A stretch of DNA of 64,000 nt from Pseudo-nitzschia pungens. Lineage: Eukaryota; Bacillariophyta; Bacillariophyceae; Bacillariales; Bacillariaceae. A program made the position numbers and the translations under genes. The notes below the pieces were generated by a model. That model saw only the letters and a program-made list of their open reading frames with translations, searched no databases and was not told the origin of the DNA. Position 1 is the stretch's first letter; every line of letters starts with the position of its first letter. This document shows positions 1 to 11,283 of the stretch, piece by piece. The stretch spans positions 248,001-312,000 of the forward strand of contig CM074762.1 of NCBI GenBank assembly GCA_037355855.1, in the 5' to 3' direction.

Positions 1-84
1 AAATTGTTCTTCCTTTGTCGTTTGTTGACGATGAACTTGAATCTTATTTTGATCAATGTGTCTATCTTTGAATTTTTGCTGTAG

Positions 85-1552
85 TTCATAATGGAATCAC
101 TCAAGAAATACCCAGCGAAATTGGATTATTGACTCAATTGACATTCTTGCTCATTCGTAAGTTTTTGATGCAAGCAATTCTGAGGGAGGGAAGAAGAGGC
201 TACTATTACTGCTCTTTGTTGCATTGGAGTTTGAATCTTATCATGTCTATCTGTGTTTTTCCTCAGAGGGAACTGGATTGTCTGGTAGTATCCCTAGTGA
301 AATTGGATTGTTGACAAAATTGCGATATTTATACCTTGGTAGGTTTCTGATGAAGTTTTTGTTTTATCTTGGTTCCAAGATAACTCTCTGGAAGCAATTT
401 GTAAGGAGGGAGGTGATTCTTTTGTTATTGTTTGTTGTTGCGTAAGGTCTTGAATCTGATTTTGCGTCATCTTACATGTCTTACAATGTTGTGCCTCAGA
501 TGATTGTTCATTGAGCGGAAGTATCCCCAGCGAGATTGGATCGTTAACACGATTGGAAATTTTGAAATTTCGTAAGTTTTGAAGCATTCTGTGTCTGATG
601 AATAGTTCAAGGTCAGCTATTCTCAGAATTTTAAAAATGGAAGCATGGGCTACTTCAGTGTCATTTTTTGCTTTATTGCACCTTGAATCTTATTATTTTG
701 CCTATCTTGAATGATTTTCAATGTTTTGTTGAAGAGCTCAATCAATTGTCTGGAAGTATCCCCAGTGAAATTGGACTGTTGACAGGTTTGTATCAGTTAA
801 GTATGGGTAAGTTATTAATGAACTATGTAATTGATCCAGGTTCCAAGATAAGTCTGTGCAAGCAATTTCAAAGTGCAGTGCAAGATTTACTATTGTTGTT
901 CTTTGTTGTTTCATACAAAATTGTCTTGAATCTTATTTTTACATTTTGTATTACATGTCTTTCAATATCATTTCTTAGACGATAACAGATTGTCTGGAAG
1001 TGTCCCCACTGAAATTGGATTTTTAAAACAATTGGCCATTTTGGGTTTTAGTAAGTTATTATTTTTGATGACTTATGATTTATCAATGTATGACTCGGCC
1101 AGTGAGCACATTCTTGACGGGAAGGACTTGCCACTGTTTCCATTGTTCTTGTTGTTTGTGTTTTAGGCATAGGATCTTGAATCTTATTTTCATAATCTTG
1201 GTATTGTATATCTTTCAATGTTGTATTAAATATCGAAGGGAAAAATGCTTTGACTGGAAGTATTCCCAGTGAAATAGGATTGTTGACAAGATTGACGTAT
1301 TTCAGCTTTGGTAAGTTTTTTGTTCCATTGTATTGATATAATATTTTTGAAAAAAGGTTGCGAAGAGAGAAGTACCTGTGAGCTATTGTGAAGCAGGGAG
1401 ATGTTCCCTTGTTGTTTTTTGTTGCGCAAGGTCTTGACTCTTAATTTTGCATCTTGTTTGTCATTAAATATTATGTCTCAGATGGGAATATGTTTAGTGG
1501 AAGTCTCCCTAGTGAAATTAGATCGATGACACAGTTGACATGTTGTGCCTAG
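85..1552 (+). CDS. LRR protein, 3' part, one repeat per 72-nt exon (partial)
   Basis: Seven exons each encode one 24-residue plant-type LRR with the core IPSEIGLLT: 85-156, 267-338, 500-571, 735-806, 979-1050, 1239-1310, and a last one from 1482 ending at TAG 1550-1552. The first six are exactly 72 nt long, all enter with two bases of a split codon, and GT donors and AG acceptors flank them. The gene runs in from the left edge, so the N-terminus is missing. The introns share blocks with each other (a TCTTGAATCTTA stretch recurs), so exon and intron were copied together. The last exon breaks the pattern with ITS Cys-Cys-Ala end and a stop. Binding of protein or peptide ligands is typical of such LRRs, but the partner is unknown. 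It is related in design to the minus-strand receptor at 20.7-26.9 kb. Confidence 0.8.
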
Positions 1553-4500
1553 AAATGGGTCACCAGCGGTTCCAAAAGAGGTCTTGAGTGCATCTTATGG
1601 TTCCTACCAAGCAATTTGTGGCTTTGTTTCGCAAATTATGTTCTTGCATGTCAGACCAAACAAGCCATGGATCAGAATCAAATGAAGCTGTCACCATTAT
1701 TGAATATGACAAGGAACCACGGGTTACAATCGTTTGTGCCTGTGCTTCACGTGTGTTTATTTGATTCGTATCTACAGCTAAATATGCGTTCTTAGTATTA
1801 TTTTATTATTTGGAAGGAAACACGAGATTGGTGTCGACGGTTTTGGAACAAATCTGCGGTACTTGTATGCATCGTCATTTCCGAAACGAATCCAACTCGT
1901 GGTTGTCTTGGTATCGACTCTGCCAATTACCCATAGAAAAACAAAATAAAAATAACAGAAATTAACGAATTGGGTATTATCATGTGAATACTTCTACATC
2001 TATCAGCCAAACATATTGTTCTTTGGACAGTTCAACATGATTATTCTCTGATGGTCGCGCACAGATCTATTGCACAGCTTCCAAGTGTTTGTATGGCTCT
2101 AGAAAGTTCATTGCTTCCAGCCGGAAAATGAAGGAAGTCGTGAAGAACGACAACGATAACAAACCACCCCGGTTGCACTGCGTTCCCGTCAACATCATTT
2201 CGGTATACTACAAACCAGATTAGGGCCCGCGCACAATAAGTAGAGAGCTACTTCTACCACGCGCTGCAACGGAGTAGTCGAGGTTCTACACGACCACTGA
2301 CGACGGTGCAAATGACCATCAACTCCAGGAATCTGTTGCACAACCTTGATTCGCCAGTAGATCCTTAAGGCATGGACAAATTCGATACGACTGTAGCAAG
2401 AACTGACCACCCTTGCAATGCATGGAGAAGACACTGCTCGCGAGGCGAACCCTGGAAGCACCCAGGGAGGTTCGGCCAGCTGTCCTGTATACTGAGACGG
2501 TCAGTGGACACACAGAAGGCAAAAACGACCGACAAACAAGGTGATGAACAAATTCCAAAGCGACTTTCGGTAGTACTACTCTAAAATAAACACTTCGGAA
2601 GATTTGAAAACGACTTGCACGTGGTTCGGAAGAGGAAAAAAGACAGTCAGAAAATGAAAGACCAAAAAATGGAAGGGGAATGGACTTTCTCACTAGTATC
2701 CCCAAACTCGCGCCAGGGTCGACCTCGGAAAGCATACCAAACAGGAACATTTACGGTATGGCTCGTCATGCTGCCAGCAGGAGTAGTAGTATGATCATCA
2801 TGACGATGGAAGAAGCTGTTCTTGCTGCTGCTGCTGGTGGTGTTGCTGGTGGTGGTGCATAATGATTTTTCTAGTACTACCACCACCAGTACTTCTTCTA
2901 CCTACTACTACTAGTAGTAGTATGGTGGATAGAATTCTTCTTGATGGTCTACTAGTATTACTAGTATGATGACACTGTACTACGGCACCGGTAGGTCCAA
3001 AATCTAATTATTGCACTAGTAGTAAGGTTACTAGGAGCACTTCATTGTGAGCCACCATTTTTTGGGTTGTCAGGCGTTGAAAGTTCAGAAAAAAGTGAAC
3101 GTAAGGTTAAGTTTACTCCTATCCTCGTTTCCAGTCTTCCTTCGTTTTCATCTCTAAATCGCATTTGATCAGTCACGAGTTTGTGAGTCACGTCTGACGT
3201 TGTTTCTATCCTTTTATCCTTTTACTGAACGTAAGGCTAAGGTTACTTACTTCGTACGGTAAGTCTTATGCCGTCGAGAACCATTGAAAAGTCGAAAATT
3301 GGAATGTTCGTAATTAGCACATAATCTTACTCCAAATAATGCCGTGGAATCAAAATGACGAGAACGCATATCCCATTACACTAGGAAGGTTATCGTCAAA
3401 AGCGGTCTCAAATCTCAACCACCAACAACAAACACGGATCGCTTAAAAAGATTCTTTGCATCACCAGATCCATCTACCATCGAGGATTAACGAAATTCTT
3501 TCAACAGCAATACATAGGTTATGGGAAACGACGAAAAACCACCATGTTTTGTGGAATGAGCACGTGACAAAATCCAATGAATGGCATACCATGACACAAC
3601 ACGACACTCCATTGGTTACGATACGGTACGTGCAGCAGGAACTGCATCGCGAAAGAAGCGAAGTGGATGGAAAAGAGAAACCGAGCAAGGACGCAAACAC
3701 GCAAGCATCCTCCTTCCTTTTCATCATCGCGTGATGAATCGATCACACCACAGATCATGGGATACGGGAATAACGAGATGCGAGAGAAATATCCTCGGGG
3801 GGTTCGTTAGCATCGGATTCGAAAACCAACGTCCTGATGCTAGTAGGCCCTCCACAGTTTGCTTTTCATCGATTGGGTCTGTCCAGTTCAACGATCTCAC
3901 ACGATGTTGTTTCTTCTGCCGTTGCCCGAATATAATTTTTTGTTGTATTGAAAGGACTACGGTACGGTCCCAGCAGCACGAGTTGAGAATTATCACTCGC
4001 CCAAATCGATCTAGCTGACACGCCAAAGGTATGTAGAATTGAGTCGAAACGACTCTATTGATCCCATCGTATCGTCACACAACACACACCCAGCGCATCC
4101 TTTTTCGGTCCCGTGCCGTTCTTCCTTCGAAGAAATCCTCCACGCACGATGGCACCTTCATGCGGATGCAAGATCGACTGCCGGAGTTTATTAGCGGACA
4201 GGTCCACGACCCGATTACGGTCGATCACAAGGCCATTGGAGAATGCTGACGAACCGCCGCAGTTTTTGCGGCATTTGTCTCAAGGCGTTCTCCGGTGGTT
4301 CTTCCCACGACCGTCCGTCAGTGCTCCCATCGACAATTCTGATTCGTTTCGTTTGTATCTCGTGTGGAATGCAATGGAACGCAACGCGACGCAATTCGCG
4401 ATACTGTTTTGCCTCGTCTCGGGCACGCGAGATTTAGTCGCACCATCTTTTGTTCTAACCGAAAACGCAATTTGCTGGATTCCTATTTCTCGATACTCCC

Positions 4501-5252
4501 TTGCGAAGCGTTGTTGTACCGAAAACTAATGCGTGTTGATACCACCTGAACCGGTTCTAGGGAGCCGTTATCTGCGCCGATGCCTCTCGCAGGAATCCTT
4601 GTAGTTTGGGTGCACGAACAGTACGGTAGGGATCCAGGAAAGGAAAAAAAAGTGCCTCGTCGGGCACGGCCACTGCGCGAGGAAGCGACGGATGCACCCA
4701 TGGCAGTTGTTGTTCGATGCGTCATGTTGACGGGGATGCCGCGGTGACAGCGTCGCATCCGTCCTCGAAATCCCGCGATCGGCAGTGGCATCCACCCGTT
4801 GCGCTGACAGAAGCTACTGCCTCAAACGTTGGTGTGCTGTGTATTTTGGGTGAATCGAGTGGCGGATCCAACAAGACTAAGCAACTCTTCTTGCCACGTG
4901 GCGACGTTTGCTTTCGAGAGTTCAACGAATGCCCGAAGAATGAGTGCTCTGGTTTCGGACACTGTAATAGCCACATCGCATCAAAGCAACAGTTCTCCGG
5001 TTGTACATGCCCTTGTGTCGACACGACGTTCAGTTTTGGAACGAAAGGATGTACCCGTCCGGAATTCTATTCGGCATGAGCGCACGAATAGTTCGAAATA
5101 TAGCAAGTCCCGGAGGTAACTACGGATAAAATCTCTGAAGTGCTATAACTCTAATACTTGATTTTGAATCTACTTTTCAATAAAGCGAGGTTCCCCAAAA
5201 CCACGGTGTGTAGTAGTGTAGTTCAGTGGCGAATGGATCAAACGAGTCCGCC
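1553..5252. other. Intergenic, no convincing gene
   Basis: No reading frame here has recognisable conserved sequence. The stretch holds a self-complementary CTAGTA-rich array at about 2865-3030 and scattered GTAAGGTTA-type motifs (about 3098-3112 and 3228-3245). A Cys-rich reading frame at 4717-5079 is weakly EGF-like but has no supporting context. The rest is unassigned. Confidence 0.5.
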
Positions 5253-6346
5253 TTACATCAAAATCTCGTATACAATGGGAGCCATTGGTGCAGCGCGCTC
5301 GAAGAAAGGAGAGTTGATGTACACTTCCCACCCGATGAGCAAAAAGATACCAATCCAAGCTATAGGATGGGTTATAAGACGTTTGACACGATGCAAGGAC
5401 GAACCAAAACGGCAAAATGCGATGAGCAACGAATATATTTTTGCATAGGGTTCAGCTTCGATGATCTCGGACTTGGTCGTGGAACCAAGTCGAAACCACA
5501 TCAACAAAATGATTCGTGTTGCTTTCGGTCCACTGCCGGCGCATTGTATTGCCTTTCTCTGTGTTGTGTTGTCATTTCGTACGTACCTCCCTGTTCTAGA
5601 ATCTTGATGGGGCTCACCTCTCCCTTTTCGTTCAAAAACTGGGGAATGTTGGAGAGAAAGGATTTCTCGCTCTCCTCCGCCTCCTTGGCGGCAATGGCGT
5701 TCGCCACGCGCTCGGCCCGCCGCTGCTTCTTCTTTCCGATCCCGGCCGTCGCCAGGGAATCGCTCGCGCTCGAATCGTACGATTGGGGCGTGGACGAGGC
5801 CCGCGCCAAATCCACAAAATCGGGAATGCTGGGGTCTCCCTTCTCGTCGAATTCGAACCGGTTCTCGAGCGTCCGGTCCGAGATCAATTCGTCGACGGTT
5901 CGTGCCGTGTTGGCGTTGCCGCTTCCCATCATGTTGGCGGTGATTTCGTCGGGATTGATTTTTCTCTTGGGTGGTGCAGTCGTCGCCGCTGCCTCGCCGG
6001 GTGCAAATTCCTCGACGTCCAGGTCGAACTCGGGGAGTTCATCGCCGCCACCGCTGCCGGGTTGCGGCTCGTCCGACGATTCGATACCTCCGACGCCCTC
6101 TCCGGCTTCACTCGGTGGAGGGGGCGATGATGTTTCTTTGCTTTCTTTTCGTCGTCGGCGTCTCTTTTTCTGAGCGGACAACACCACCGAATTCGGTTCC
6201 CTCGATGGTGAATTGTAGCCGGAAAGTCCCTGTCGACGGGGGCAGTGCTGTTGGGTGGCAATGGGAAGAAGAAATGCCTGACTCACTTCCAATACCACCA
6301 ACACGGCAAGAACGAATACCGGGAAGGATCTCGTGGTACACGACAT
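5253..6346 (-). CDS. Plastid-targeted single-pass membrane protein, conserved but unnamed
   Basis: There are two exons, 6346-5587 and 5359-5253, separated by a 227-bp GT-AG intron (donor GTACGT, acceptor TATAG) in phase 1, giving 288 aa. Residues 1-25 form a signal peptide ending SQAFLLP, which fits the diatom A-F plastid presequence. A basic run follows (KKRRRRRKE), then an acidic, Pro/Gly-rich disordered stretch, a basic helix (KKKQRRAERVANAIAAKE), and a C-terminal hydrophobic segment (AWIGIFLLIGWEVYI) before SPFFERAAPMAPIVYE. The splice joins ILEQG to AWIGIF and restores a continuous membrane helix. The likely location is a plastid membrane. I do not recognise the function. Confidence 0.85.
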
Positions 6347-8683
6347 TCTATTCTATTCACAGAATGAATTCGGATGTTTTGCTCGAAGGACCAAGAATTA
6401 CCTGTACTGTTCTGTGGACAAAGCCGATAGACTTGCCAAGAATGGGAACGCGATGTGATGATCGTTCCAGATTGAAATCGTAAGGGAAAACCCTACGATT
6501 ACGGTACGTACGGTACAAGTAATAACCTTACTTTTTGAACTCGCACAAGTTTTCAATGTTGTCATCCCGGTTGAACGTCTGACACGAAGTCATGAAGTAA
6601 GCCGTGGAGTCAACGATTTCAGATTCCAACAGGGATAGGATTTTGTTCAATGAAAATCTGATGCGACGATCATCCAAGAAGGTGCGTTGGGAAATTAAAT
6701 ATCTACAACAAAGATATTTCGTGGGAAGTTTGGAATCCACAACGACTGACTCAGGACTCAGCAATGGAGTTTACCTACTAAACGTACACGTTATCAATAC
6801 CGTAATCTTGCGAGTAAGACTAAACCTTACTACTAAATCTTCTTACTTGTAGTTCTTTGAGAAAGAACAGCATCTGGACCATCATGGTGCTGGTATCCGG
6901 CTAACTAACTGCCAACCATATTACTGTATCATCATTGTTTATTTCATTCATCCTTAGCATTCCGTTTGCTTTCTTCGTGTAGCAAAGGATGCTACTATGA
7001 TATTCACCGGTACTAATACCTACTAGTACTAGTACCGTAATCATCGTCATGGTGGTACTACTACTACTACTAGCTACAACGAGGAAGTAGCAGTCTACTA
7101 CTACTCGTACTACTAGTACTAGTAATCATTGCTCATAAACGTGCATAGTGGTACGGTAGTAAGTTGTTATTGTACCTTCTTTTGTGTTCCCAATGCCGCC
7201 GACTTCGCCGTGCGAAGGATCATGAATGAATGAATGAATCAATCGTCGATGATTGATTCGATGTGTCGTTCATGATAATTCATTCTTGTCGTTCTTTAGT
7301 AGTTGATTGATTGATTGATTGATTGAGATTGATTGATTGATGATTGGGATTTGAAATTGATTGGGATTGATGATCGATTGGATTTTCGATTGCTGAACTC
7401 GTACGAACCGTACAAGTATGTACTCATACCCGTACTGTACGTAGTACGTACCGTTTTATATTTTTTTTTTCGAAAGCAATTACACGTACGAGTACGGTAA
7501 GGTTAATTACCGTAATTTATCGTACCGTATGGAATTCGAGGTCGCAATTTGATTGAAAAAAATCCGTCATGAGAATGAGGTCAACAAGCAACAAGAGGAG
7601 AGAAACAAGCGATGGGTCTAGTCGCGTCAGCCTAGGGTACCGGTAAGATTAGGTAGCGGGAGTTAGCGCGAAAATATGTCTTACACGAACCAATAATTCA
7701 TTCGTTGGTTTCGTGTTACCGTGAGAACAAGCAAGGCTACGTACCGTAATCTTACTCGTAATCTGCGCCAACTTTGGGATCCTTCGTTCCCATTGCGTTG
7801 GATCGGTATTAAGCCTGGATTCGTAGAAGATCAATCAAATCAATCGTTTATTAAAACGCGGATGGTGATGGACATGCCAATCAAATCAATCAAAATAATT
7901 TGAATCGCTGTGTGGTGGCGCGGGTGACGCGCTTGGGTATCCTGGGAAAGAGGAATATCAGAGTCAGAGAAGATATCGAAAATACATTACTCGTGCTTAG
8001 GTGGTGATAACGGTCATAACCCTATAATATACCGGCATTTTTTTTTTTTTGACAACAATCAAACCCCGGCAAGGATGTACGGTACTCGTAGGGATGGATT
8101 GGAATGGGTGGTGGGAACCGTGTCGAGCCCATGCATTTTCGCAAGGAATGAATGAATCAAAATCGCACGAGTATTATGGTATGGTGCGAGTATGAATAAA
8201 AACCTTACCGTAACACTGATGTGTTTGGGATAGGATTTATTTTTTGCTTCGTACTTCCGAAAGTGCTTCGTATTTTTTGTTTTCGGTCCATCCCCGTTAA
8301 GTGCATGTTGCAGTCGTGACGCTATCAAATACTGTACGAAGTAATAATAATTATGACCGAGATGTTCAAAATCCTGGCTCTGATCCAATGAGTGGATGGA
8401 TCCCGTTTTTTTGTTATTGCTTCTCGAAATCTGAGGGGCATCACGGCGCGGACGAAGAATGAATCATCATCATCATCATTGCCTCGTCTAAGATTACCCG
8501 TAACGGTACCGGTACCCGTAACTTACCCATCCACATCACAATTGCTTCGCTTCTACACGGACCTCTCGCTTCATCGCGTTTCCTCTCGGATTTAAATCTT
8601 ACTTCGCGAAGTCTTGGTGGAGAACGCTTTTTGGAGTTGATCCCTTCGTCGTTCTTGTTGACAACTCGAACTCCATTCTAAAA
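6347..8683. other. Intergenic with simple repeats
   Basis: This lies between a minus-strand and a plus-strand gene, so it carries both upstream regions. It holds a CTAGTA/TACTAC array at 7000-7140, tetranucleotide GATT/AATG runs at 7215-7390, several GTACGTAC and TAAGGTTA motifs (about 6500-6540, 6800-6840, 7410-7530), and a T-run at 8039-8051. No gene is supported. Confidence 0.5.
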
Positions 8684-10417
8684 TTGACTGATGGATTGCT
8701 TTTGATACACCACTATTATCATTTGGATCCATTCCGTTTCCTTCCGAACATGCTCCCACTAAGAGTTCCAGTGTTGCTTCTTGTACTCTTCTCCCAAAAT
8801 CAGCTGTCTCAAACGACTGCCTTCTCCTTGCAGAGCGTCCCCTCCGCGATTCTTTCGTCTACTTGTTCCCGTTCTCGTTCTCGTTCTCGTGCTTCGTCTT
8901 CTCCTTCTTCTTCTTTGCGCCCAAATCGCAAACGTATCCGACGGCTTCCAACAAGAACCCACAACAATTACTATTACAACAACAACTTCTACAACTACTA
9001 CCACTGCTACTACAACGATTGCAAGATGGTTTCCGATGCGACAACCACAACCGCCTCGTCCGAAGCAACAACAACAACAACAGCAACAGCAACAACAACA
9101 ACGAGCGCCGCTGCTGCGAAGGGCCCGCTTCAGCCCGTCACGGCGGTGCTTCCAAACATCAACAACAGCAACAGCAACAGCAACAACAACACCCACCGCG
9201 GCGCAACCACTGGTGACATTGTCACCGTTCGTCTCTCTCTCACTCCCGAGGACGGCTTTGTCCCCGAGCATCTCTTTGACAACCACGGCGAGATCTCGCT
9301 GGTGCTGGGATGGGGGAACTATCTGCCGGGACTGCACGAGCTGCTGGAGGGAAAGCGAAAGGGGGACGCCCTCCGCGAAATATCGATCGACGCCGGCTTT
9401 GGCCGGAAGGATCCCAACCTGATCATCGAGGTGCCCAAGAAGAACCTCGCCGGGCTCCAATCGAAGACCGTCGACAAGATCAAGGAAGGGCAGACGCTCA
9501 AGCTGAGGGGCGGAATCACCGTGCGGGTCCTGGGCGTTACCCCCGACTCGATCGTGGTGGACGCCAACCACCCGCTGGCGGGATCGAGTTATTCCTGCAG
9601 CCTCGAGGTGCTCTCCGTCGATGCCTTTCCGATGGATCGTCTGGAGTGCGACGAAGACAAAGACACGCCCGCAAGTTCCGAAGCAACGTCAATGTCAATA
9701 TCAGATACGAAAAATAGTAATAGTAATAGTAGTATCAATACAGATACAGATACAGATACAGATGCAAATCCCAACCCCAACAACCCCAACCCCAATACAA
9801 AGGCTGACGCAAACAATACCATCGAACGATCGTCGTCCCCGTACAAGATTGGGACCTTTGCCATGGGCTGCTTCTGGGGCGTCGAGCTGGCCTTTATGAG
9901 GACCCCCGGGGTTGTGGCCACCCGCGCCGGCTACACACAGGGCACGCTGCACCCACCGTCCTATTCCCGGATCAAGGAGGGCGACACGGGGCATCGGGAG
10001 GCCGTGCTGGTGGTCTATGACGAGCGGGTTGTTTCCTACACGGACATTCTCAAGGTGTACGACGAGCGATTGGCCATTACCGCGCCGGAGTACTTTAAGC
10101 TCGACATCTTTGCGGAAGACCACTGGGATCGCGATGACGAAAACGATAACGACAACGATGACGGCAACGAAAGCAACCGCGCGGTCCTGTTCGCGGGGGA
10201 ATCCCAGTACCGCCACGGGATTTTTTACCACGACGAGACACAACGGAAACACGCGGAGGACTACATTGCCTCCATCCGGGACAGCCGGTACTGCGACGTC
10301 GAACTGGGACCGGCGGCGGTCTTTTACAGCGCGGACGATCACCACCAGCAGTACTTGTACAAGGGGGGACAGGCGGCCCGAAAGGGGTGTCGGGAACCCA
10401 TTCGGTGTTATGGATGA
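8684..10417 (+). CDS. msrA: SlyD-like FKBP fused to plant-type methionine sulfoxide reductase A
   Basis: This is a single-exon frame of 577 aa. The likelier start is the ATG at 8750, which opens directly on a signal peptide (MLPLRVPVLLLVLFSQ) followed by TTAFSLQ, an A-F plastid-targeting motif. After a Ser/Thr/Asn-rich linker comes an FKBP domain of the SlyD type (about residues 170-315: GDIVTVRLSL, LPGLHELLEGKRKGD, GFGRKDPNLI, DANHPLAG). A second Asn/Asp-rich linker leads to MsrA (about 385-577) with the catalytic motif GCFWG (Cys396), GHREAV, SQYRHGIFY and the C-terminal GCREPIRCYG with two resolving cysteines, as in plant MsrA. MsrA reduces methionine-S-sulfoxide in proteins, and the FKBP part would isomerise prolyl bonds or act as a chaperone. 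Together they suggest plastid protein repair. An Asp/Asn run (about residues 483-505) interrupts MsrA just before SQYRHGIFY. Confidence 0.93.
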   Translation: MTDGLLLIHHYYHLDPFRFLPNMLPLRVPVLLLVLFSQNQLSQTTAFSLQSVPSAILSSTCSRSRSRSRASSSPSSSLRPNRKRIRRLPTRTHNNYYYNNNFYNYYHCYYNDCKMVSDATTTTASSEATTTTTATATTTTSAAAAKGPLQPVTAVLPNINNSNSNSNNNTHRGATTGDIVTVRLSLTPEDGFVPEHLFDNHGEISLVLGWGNYLPGLHELLEGKRKGDALREISIDAGFGRKDPNLIIEVPKKNLAGLQSKTVDKIKEGQTLKLRGGITVRVLGVTPDSIVVDANHPLAGSSYSCSLEVLSVDAFPMDRLECDEDKDTPASSEATSMSISDTKNSNSNSSINTDTDTDTDANPNPNNPNPNTKADANNTIERSSSPYKIGTFAMGCFWGVELAFMRTPGVVATRAGYTQGTLHPPSYSRIKEGDTGHREAVLVVYDERVVSYTDILKVYDERLAITAPEYFKLDIFAEDHWDRDDENDNDNDDGNESNRAVLFAGESQYRHGIFYHDETQRKHAEDYIASIRDSRYCDVELGPAAVFYSADDHHQQYLYKGGQAARKGCREPIRCYG

Positions 10418-11283
10418 GTGGGGATGGATGGATAGAGTATGGTTGGATAGAGTATGGTTGGATATTGGATATAATGAGTGTGAGATTGTGATTATGCAAT
10501 GCAATGCAGTACAATTCAATGCAATGCAATGCATCACGAATCCATACGTCGATCTACGCATGGCACTCGACACTCCTTGAGAGAAATGACAGACATTTCC
10601 TCATGCGGAGGGACATTGGAACGGGTCCGAAATGAATCAATCGAGGCGATCCGATCGGATCGGATCAAATCACGGGATCCCGCACAATATCGGCCACGAC
10701 TTTCTTCCGTCCACCCGCAACCGCAACGAGACCTCAACACGACCACAACGACACTTCCGTGTTCACGAGAACACTATTCTTTGCGTTCCGCATACCGCTT
10801 AACATTGCACTATTATAATACTACATCATTATAAATACAATAGTATTGATAGTAATTACAGAACAGTATTTATTTAGAGAACACTACTATTGCGCTTTCA
10901 TCAACCGCAAGAAAAACGGTGAACGATACAGTTCCGGAACCGAGCAGCGCGATACCTCCGTCGAGCGAGAAGACACCGTGCCACGGCGTCCGACTTCGCA
11001 CCCGGACTACAAAATCAATCGATCGTTGCGCGCGCGATACCCTTGCAAGATTCATTGACATCCCGAGCAAGAGATTTCTCTCTCTCACACTCACACTCGC
11101 ACACACACCTGCAAAGCGACGAGATTTTGCGTTTTGGGACGCAGCTCCGCGCCGGTCGCCGATCGAGGGAGGCGCGCTTTCCACCCAATTGGTCGCGGTT
11201 CCGTCGTTGCGCACGAAAAATCATTGCCGCAGCGCAAAAATGCGGAAACCGCGTTGCGTCGGAGACGTTCATTGTTGTTCTTG
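10418..11283. other. Convergent intergenic spacer
   Basis: This lies between the 3' ends of the FKBP-MsrA gene and the ankyrin gene. It begins with short direct repeats (GGATAGAGTATGGTT at about 10431-10460, then GCAATGCAATGC at about 10495-10535). No gene or clear terminator is visible. Confidence 0.45.

Noticed and set aside
4717..5079. Cys-rich frame resembling an EGF-like module (NECSGFGHCN, GCTCPC)
   Set aside because: The cysteine spacing does not complete an EGF domain, there is no signal peptide, no convincing splice partner and an open antisense frame, so it is probably chance.
8759..9571. 270-codon minus-strand frame with long poly-Cys and poly-Val runs
   Set aside because: The runs are the reverse reading of AAC/CAG repeats in the FKBP-MsrA linker.
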